8,918 bases of DNA, taken from the NCBI GenBank assembly GCA_003516705.1, contig DPCJ01000183.1, positions 1 through 8,918 on the forward strand, written 5' to 3'. The notes under the pieces are model-generated. The model worked only from the letters and a program-made list of their open reading frames with translations. It was not told where the DNA came from and did not search any database. Source of the DNA: Prolixibacteraceae bacterium. GTDB taxonomy: Bacteria > Bacteroidota > Bacteroidia > Bacteroidales > Prolixibacteraceae. Shown piece by piece: positions 6,615 through 8,918 of this stretch. The position numbers were made by a program, and so were the translations under genes. Numbering within the stretch: position 1 is the first letter of the stretch; each line of letters begins with the position of its first letter.

Positions 6615-7448
6615 TTATTTCAGCTGAATTTTTGTAAAAACAGGTAAATGGTCCGATGGCCAGCGCATTTCTTTTGAATCGGTGATAGCTGCATATTTCA
6701 GCACATCAACCATTTCGTTCACAAAAACATAATCAATTCTGTCTTTCATTGGCGCATTCCAGTCAAAACTATTGAAAGTTCCGACCGGTCCGTAGGGTGG
6801 GGCAATGGTAATTTCGCGACTATCGCGAAGGTATTTTCTGATGTTGGCAATTCCTTCGGTTTCGGGAGTGAGGTTAAAGTCGCCTGTTAAAATTACCGGA
6901 TAGCCTGAATTGCCGGCCATTTCCCTGATTTTTTTTGTAATCAGTTCCGCTGATTTTTTTCTTGCCTCATCTCCCCGATGGTCGAAATGTGTATTGTAGT
7001 AGTAGAACATTTTACCAGTAACTTTCGATTTGAATTTGCCCCAGGTTACCACTCGATTCAACGCAGCATCCCAGCCTTTACTTGGTTTTTCGGGTGTTTC
7101 GGAGAGCCAGAAAGTGCCACTTTCGATTAATATAAATTTCGATTTGTTATAAAAAACAGGGGAGAACTCACCTCCTTTTTCACCATCGTCACGGCCAACA
7201 CCAAACCATTCGAACCCAGGCATGTTTTTCTGTACATCGAGAATCTGGCCGAGAAGCGCTTCCTGCAAACCAAAAAGATCGGCTTCATGAAATTTCAGCA
7301 GTCCGGTGGCCATTTCAATCCGGTTGGGCCAGGCGTTTATACCGTCGTTTTCGGTATTGAACCTGATATTAAAAGTTACCACATTGATTTGTTGAGAAAA
7401 CAAGGAAAAAGAAATCATCAGAAAAAATGCTGTCAGTAAATTCTTCAT
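6615..7448 (-). CDS. Exported endonuclease/exonuclease/phosphatase (EEP) family hydrolase
   Basis: A 277-residue protein with an N-terminal signal peptide (MKNLL, hydrophobic core to about residue 17, likely cleavage near SLFS-QQ), so it acts in the periplasm or outside. The mature part is one EEP domain in the DNase I/exonuclease III/sphingomyelinase fold with all catalytic elements visible: N27 in TFNIRF, E63 in FGLQEA, N152/H154/D156 in YNTHFDH, D190 and N192 in TGDFN, D236/D239 in KDRIDYVF, and D266-H267 in SDHLPV. Members hydrolyse phosphodiesters or phosphate esters (nucleic acids, phospholipids, inositol phosphates) with Mg2+; this copy cannot be assigned further, though the short Bacteroidota exported type is usually annotated simply as EEP family. 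It starts 12 bp after the exported esterase-like gene and ends 7 bp before the symporter gene. Confidence 0.93.
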   Translation of the reverse strand: MKNLLTAFFLMISFSLFSQQINVVTFNIRFNTENDGINAWPNRIEMATGLLKFHEADLFGLQEALLGQILDVQKNMPGFEWFGVGRDDGEKGGEFSPVFYNKSKFILIESGTFWLSETPEKPSKGWDAALNRVVTWGKFKSKVTGKMFYYYNTHFDHRGDEARKKSAELITKKIREMAGNSGYPVILTGDFNLTPETEGIANIRKYLRDSREITIAPPYGPVGTFNSFDWNAPMKDRIDYVFVNEMVDVLKYAAITDSKEMRWPSDHLPVFTKIQLK

Positions 7449-7460
7449 GGTTAGTAGTTT

Positions 7461-8420
7461 TTAGTTGTTGCAAAAATAGTACTCGCCAAAAACGCCACCT
7501 TTTTGTTTTCCTTCCACCACGGTTTTAACCGACTCTTTTTCGCCTTCAATTACAAAACGTTGGCAAAATTCAGTAATCACATCGAAGTATTCAGTCATTG
7601 GCAAATCCGATATTTCGTGGGCTCCCCCGCAGGTTGTGTGTAACCAGTAGGGTGTATGCAGTTTGTCGAGCTTCTGTACAATGGTGTGCGGGCCATTTAA
7701 AACAAGATATCCGGGCTGACCTTTTTGGCAATACCGGTGAGGTGCAGTTGCATAAGGCACGAGGTTATCATCGGTGCCGTGAAAAAACAGCGATGGTATT
7801 GCTGATTCCTCGTAAATAACCACTGTGTCGGGAATTGCTCCTGCCATGCTGATAACACCGGCATAGGAAACCGGTCCTGAATCGAGTCCATAACACATGG
7901 GGGGCTGGTAAGCTGCATTTAAAGCGGCTTCTGCACCGGCGCTGCTTCCGGCTAAAATCAGTTTTTGTGGGTTTATGCCAAATTGTTCACGGTTCTCAAC
8001 CAGGAAATAGGAGGCATCCTGAATGTCCTGAATAGCTCCGATAAACGTGTTCAGTTTATCTTCTGCCGGGCAGTCGCAACCAAACCCGGTTTCCTTATTT
8101 TTCCGGCTCAATCTGTACGACATAGAAACCACTACATAACCATAACCGGCTAACCGATTGCAGAATTCAACTATTTTTTCTGAATCCCGTGTTCCGGTAC
8201 TAAACCCGCCACCATGAAGATAAATCAGTGTAGCCCGTTCAAAATCAGGGTCATTTTGTGGAATATAAATATCCATTTTCAGGGCTTCGCCATCTTTTGT
8301 GGCATAAGTAACTGTTTCGGTGTTTATTTCGTCGAACAAAACAGATGAATATCTTTCCTGTGTGAAGACGTCCAACGAAATTATAATCATCACAAAACTG
8401 ATGACAGCGATTTTTGCCAT
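7461..8420 (-). CDS. Exported alpha/beta hydrolase (carboxylesterase/HSL-like)
   Basis: A 319-residue alpha/beta-hydrolase with an N-terminal hydrophobic stretch (about 4-18) ending in VFTQE, a probable signal peptide. The oxyanion-hole motif is YLHGGGF (67-73), the nucleophile elbow is AGSSAGAE with S160, the acid is probably D218 in FFHGTDDNLVP, and the His is H268 in CGGAHEI. The HGGG motif places it with hormone-sensitive-lipase/carboxylesterase-type enzymes acting on small esters; acetyl-xylan-type or lipid-ester substrates are both possible. Eight cysteines (87, 115, 117, 176, 231, 264, 286, 317), including a CDC pair in a loop after the HGGG strand, fit disulfides in an exported protein. 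The last about 30 residues are charged and glycine-rich beyond the core fold. It is the first gene of a - strand run with the EEP hydrolase and symporter. Confidence 0.9.
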   Translation of the reverse strand: MAKIAVISFVMIIISLDVFTQERYSSVLFDEINTETVTYATKDGEALKMDIYIPQNDPDFERATLIYLHGGGFSTGTRDSEKIVEFCNRLAGYGYVVVSMSYRLSRKNKETGFGCDCPAEDKLNTFIGAIQDIQDASYFLVENREQFGINPQKLILAGSSAGAEAALNAAYQPPMCYGLDSGPVSYAGVISMAGAIPDTVVIYEESAIPSLFFHGTDDNLVPYATAPHRYCQKGQPGYLVLNGPHTIVQKLDKLHTPYWLHTTCGGAHEISDLPMTEYFDVITEFCQRFVIEGEKESVKTVVEGKQKGGVFGEYYFCNN

Positions 8421-8675
8421 ACTTTTTTTTGGCGTGAATATAATTATAAATGGATTAAAGTGTGGATAAAAAAAGATGGAGTCCGAAACTCAGACTCCAT
8501 CAGGAAAAGGACCCATTAAATCTCCCAATTGTTAAATCAATTTTACTGGATACTTATTTTCAATAGTCAGGCCAAAAAATTAATGTACTGAAAAACAGCT
8601 TTTTGTGAAATCTGATGATGAATTCACTTGTCCGTGATTGGGAAAGACGCGTTTTGTTTTGAGAAATAAAGAATA
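8421..8675. other. Intergenic region between the methyltransferase-repair gene and the hydrolase operon
   Basis: A 255-bp AT-rich gap, the longest in the window. It contains an intrinsic terminator read on the - strand (8468-8501) and, just upstream of it on that strand, a nine-codon open frame. The promoter of the downstream hydrolase run should lie between the terminator and 8420; TATATTCA on the - strand around 8435-8442 is only a partial -7 match. No tRNA, known riboswitch or repeat is recognisable. Confidence 0.6.
8468..8501 (-). terminator. Rho-independent terminator (hairpin plus T-tract)
   Basis: On the - strand GATGGAGTC pairs perfectly with GACTCCATC (nine base pairs, arms at 8493-8501 and 8475-8483) around a nine-base loop, immediately followed by seven T residues (8474-8468). 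This is a textbook intrinsic terminator for transcripts coming from the O6-methylguanine-DNA methyltransferase gene, whose stop codon is about 175 bp upstream. It separates that gene from the hydrolase run. Confidence 0.85.
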
Positions 8676-8918
8676 TCAGAAAAGAAATCCTGCTGGTATT
8701 TCGTGTTTCAATTCGTGTTGGAGTAGCCATTGTTTTCGCTCCATTCCTCCTGCGTAACCTGTTAATTTACCAGACGTGCCAATAACCCGGTGACAAGGAA
8801 TAATTATGGGAATTGGATTTCTACCGTTGGCCAGCCCAACTGCCCGTGTATTTTTTTCGGAGCCCGAGAGTTTTGCAATGTCGAGGTACGAGACTGTTTT
8901 TCCGTAGGGCACATTTTT
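8676..8918 (-). CDS. O6-methylguanine-DNA methyltransferase (Ogt/MGMT type), C-terminal part, partial at window end
   Basis: The 80 visible residues are the C-terminal DNA-binding/catalytic domain of a methylated-DNA--protein-cysteine methyltransferase. VPYGKTVSYLDIA opens the winged-helix part, NTRAVGLANGRNPIPIIIPCHRVI contains the recognition-helix Arg, the 'arginine finger' neighbourhood and the acceptor Cys in PCHRV, and GKLTGYAGGMERKQWLL is the conserved end. These proteins move an alkyl group from O6-methylguanine (or O4-methylthymine) onto the active-site Cys. The open frame continues to the window edge (K-N before V-P-Y-G), so the true start is outside. The GTG at 8912 is an internal Val codon, not a start. 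Whether the full protein is a small Ogt or an Ada-like fusion cannot be seen. Confidence 0.94.
   Translation of the reverse strand, partial: KNVPYGKTVSYLDIAKLSGSEKNTRAVGLANGRNPIPIIIPCHRVIGTSGKLTGYAGGMERKQWLLQHELKHEIPAGFLF

Noticed and set aside
8431..8450. Possible -7 promoter element for the hydrolase run (TATATTCA on the - strand)
   Set aside because: Two mismatches to TAnnTTTG and no convincing -33 element at the right distance in very AT-rich DNA.

Overview
The window looks like ordinary chromosomal DNA from a Bacteroidota bacterium, perhaps the Marinilabiliales/Prolixibacteraceae part of the phylum. The lineage call is inference. It rests on moderate GC, start codons mostly preceded by A-rich sequence instead of Shine-Dalgarno motifs, a LytTR regulator paired with a HisKA_2-type kinase, and the style of the secreted hydrolases. 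No mobile element, tRNA, rRNA, CRISPR array or extended repeat is visible. Coding density is very high, and the longest stretch without a gene is about 255 bp (8421-8675).

The left half (1-4558) is on the + strand. Four tightly overlapping genes come first. They are the 3' end of a receiver-domain protein (stop at 164), a cytoplasmic receiver-kinase fusion (161-1240), a receiver-LytTR regulator (1237-2016) and a SAM-dependent methyltransferase (2009-2920). The methyltransferase resembles the PhcB family, which makes hydroxy-fatty-acid methyl ester signals in Ralstonia. ATGA overlaps at the first two junctions and an 8-bp overlap at the third suggest one translationally coupled signalling operon. 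It is followed by a fumarylacetoacetate-hydrolase-family enzyme, a CoA-binding-domain protein (possibly with its own promoter) and a hotdog-fold acyl-CoA thioesterase.

The right half (4555-8918) is on the - strand. Read in the direction of transcription it holds the C-terminal part of an O6-methylguanine-DNA methyltransferase, a clear intrinsic terminator, and then a four-gene run: exported alpha/beta hydrolase, exported endonuclease/exonuclease/phosphatase-family protein, sodium:alanine/glycine symporter, and a cysteine-cluster (YkgJ-type) protein. Gaps inside the run are 12, 7 and 43 bp. The two halves converge at 4555-4558, where the stop codons of opposing genes overlap by four bases.

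The best candidate for something under-described is the first operon. It joins a PhcB-like signal-synthase-type methyltransferase to a multi-step phosphorelay, similar in parts list to phcB-phcS-phcR of Ralstonia but in a Bacteroidota-like background and with a LytTR regulator. That regulator's usual basic DNA-contact positions appear to be replaced. The remaining genes are conventional housekeeping or accessory metabolism.
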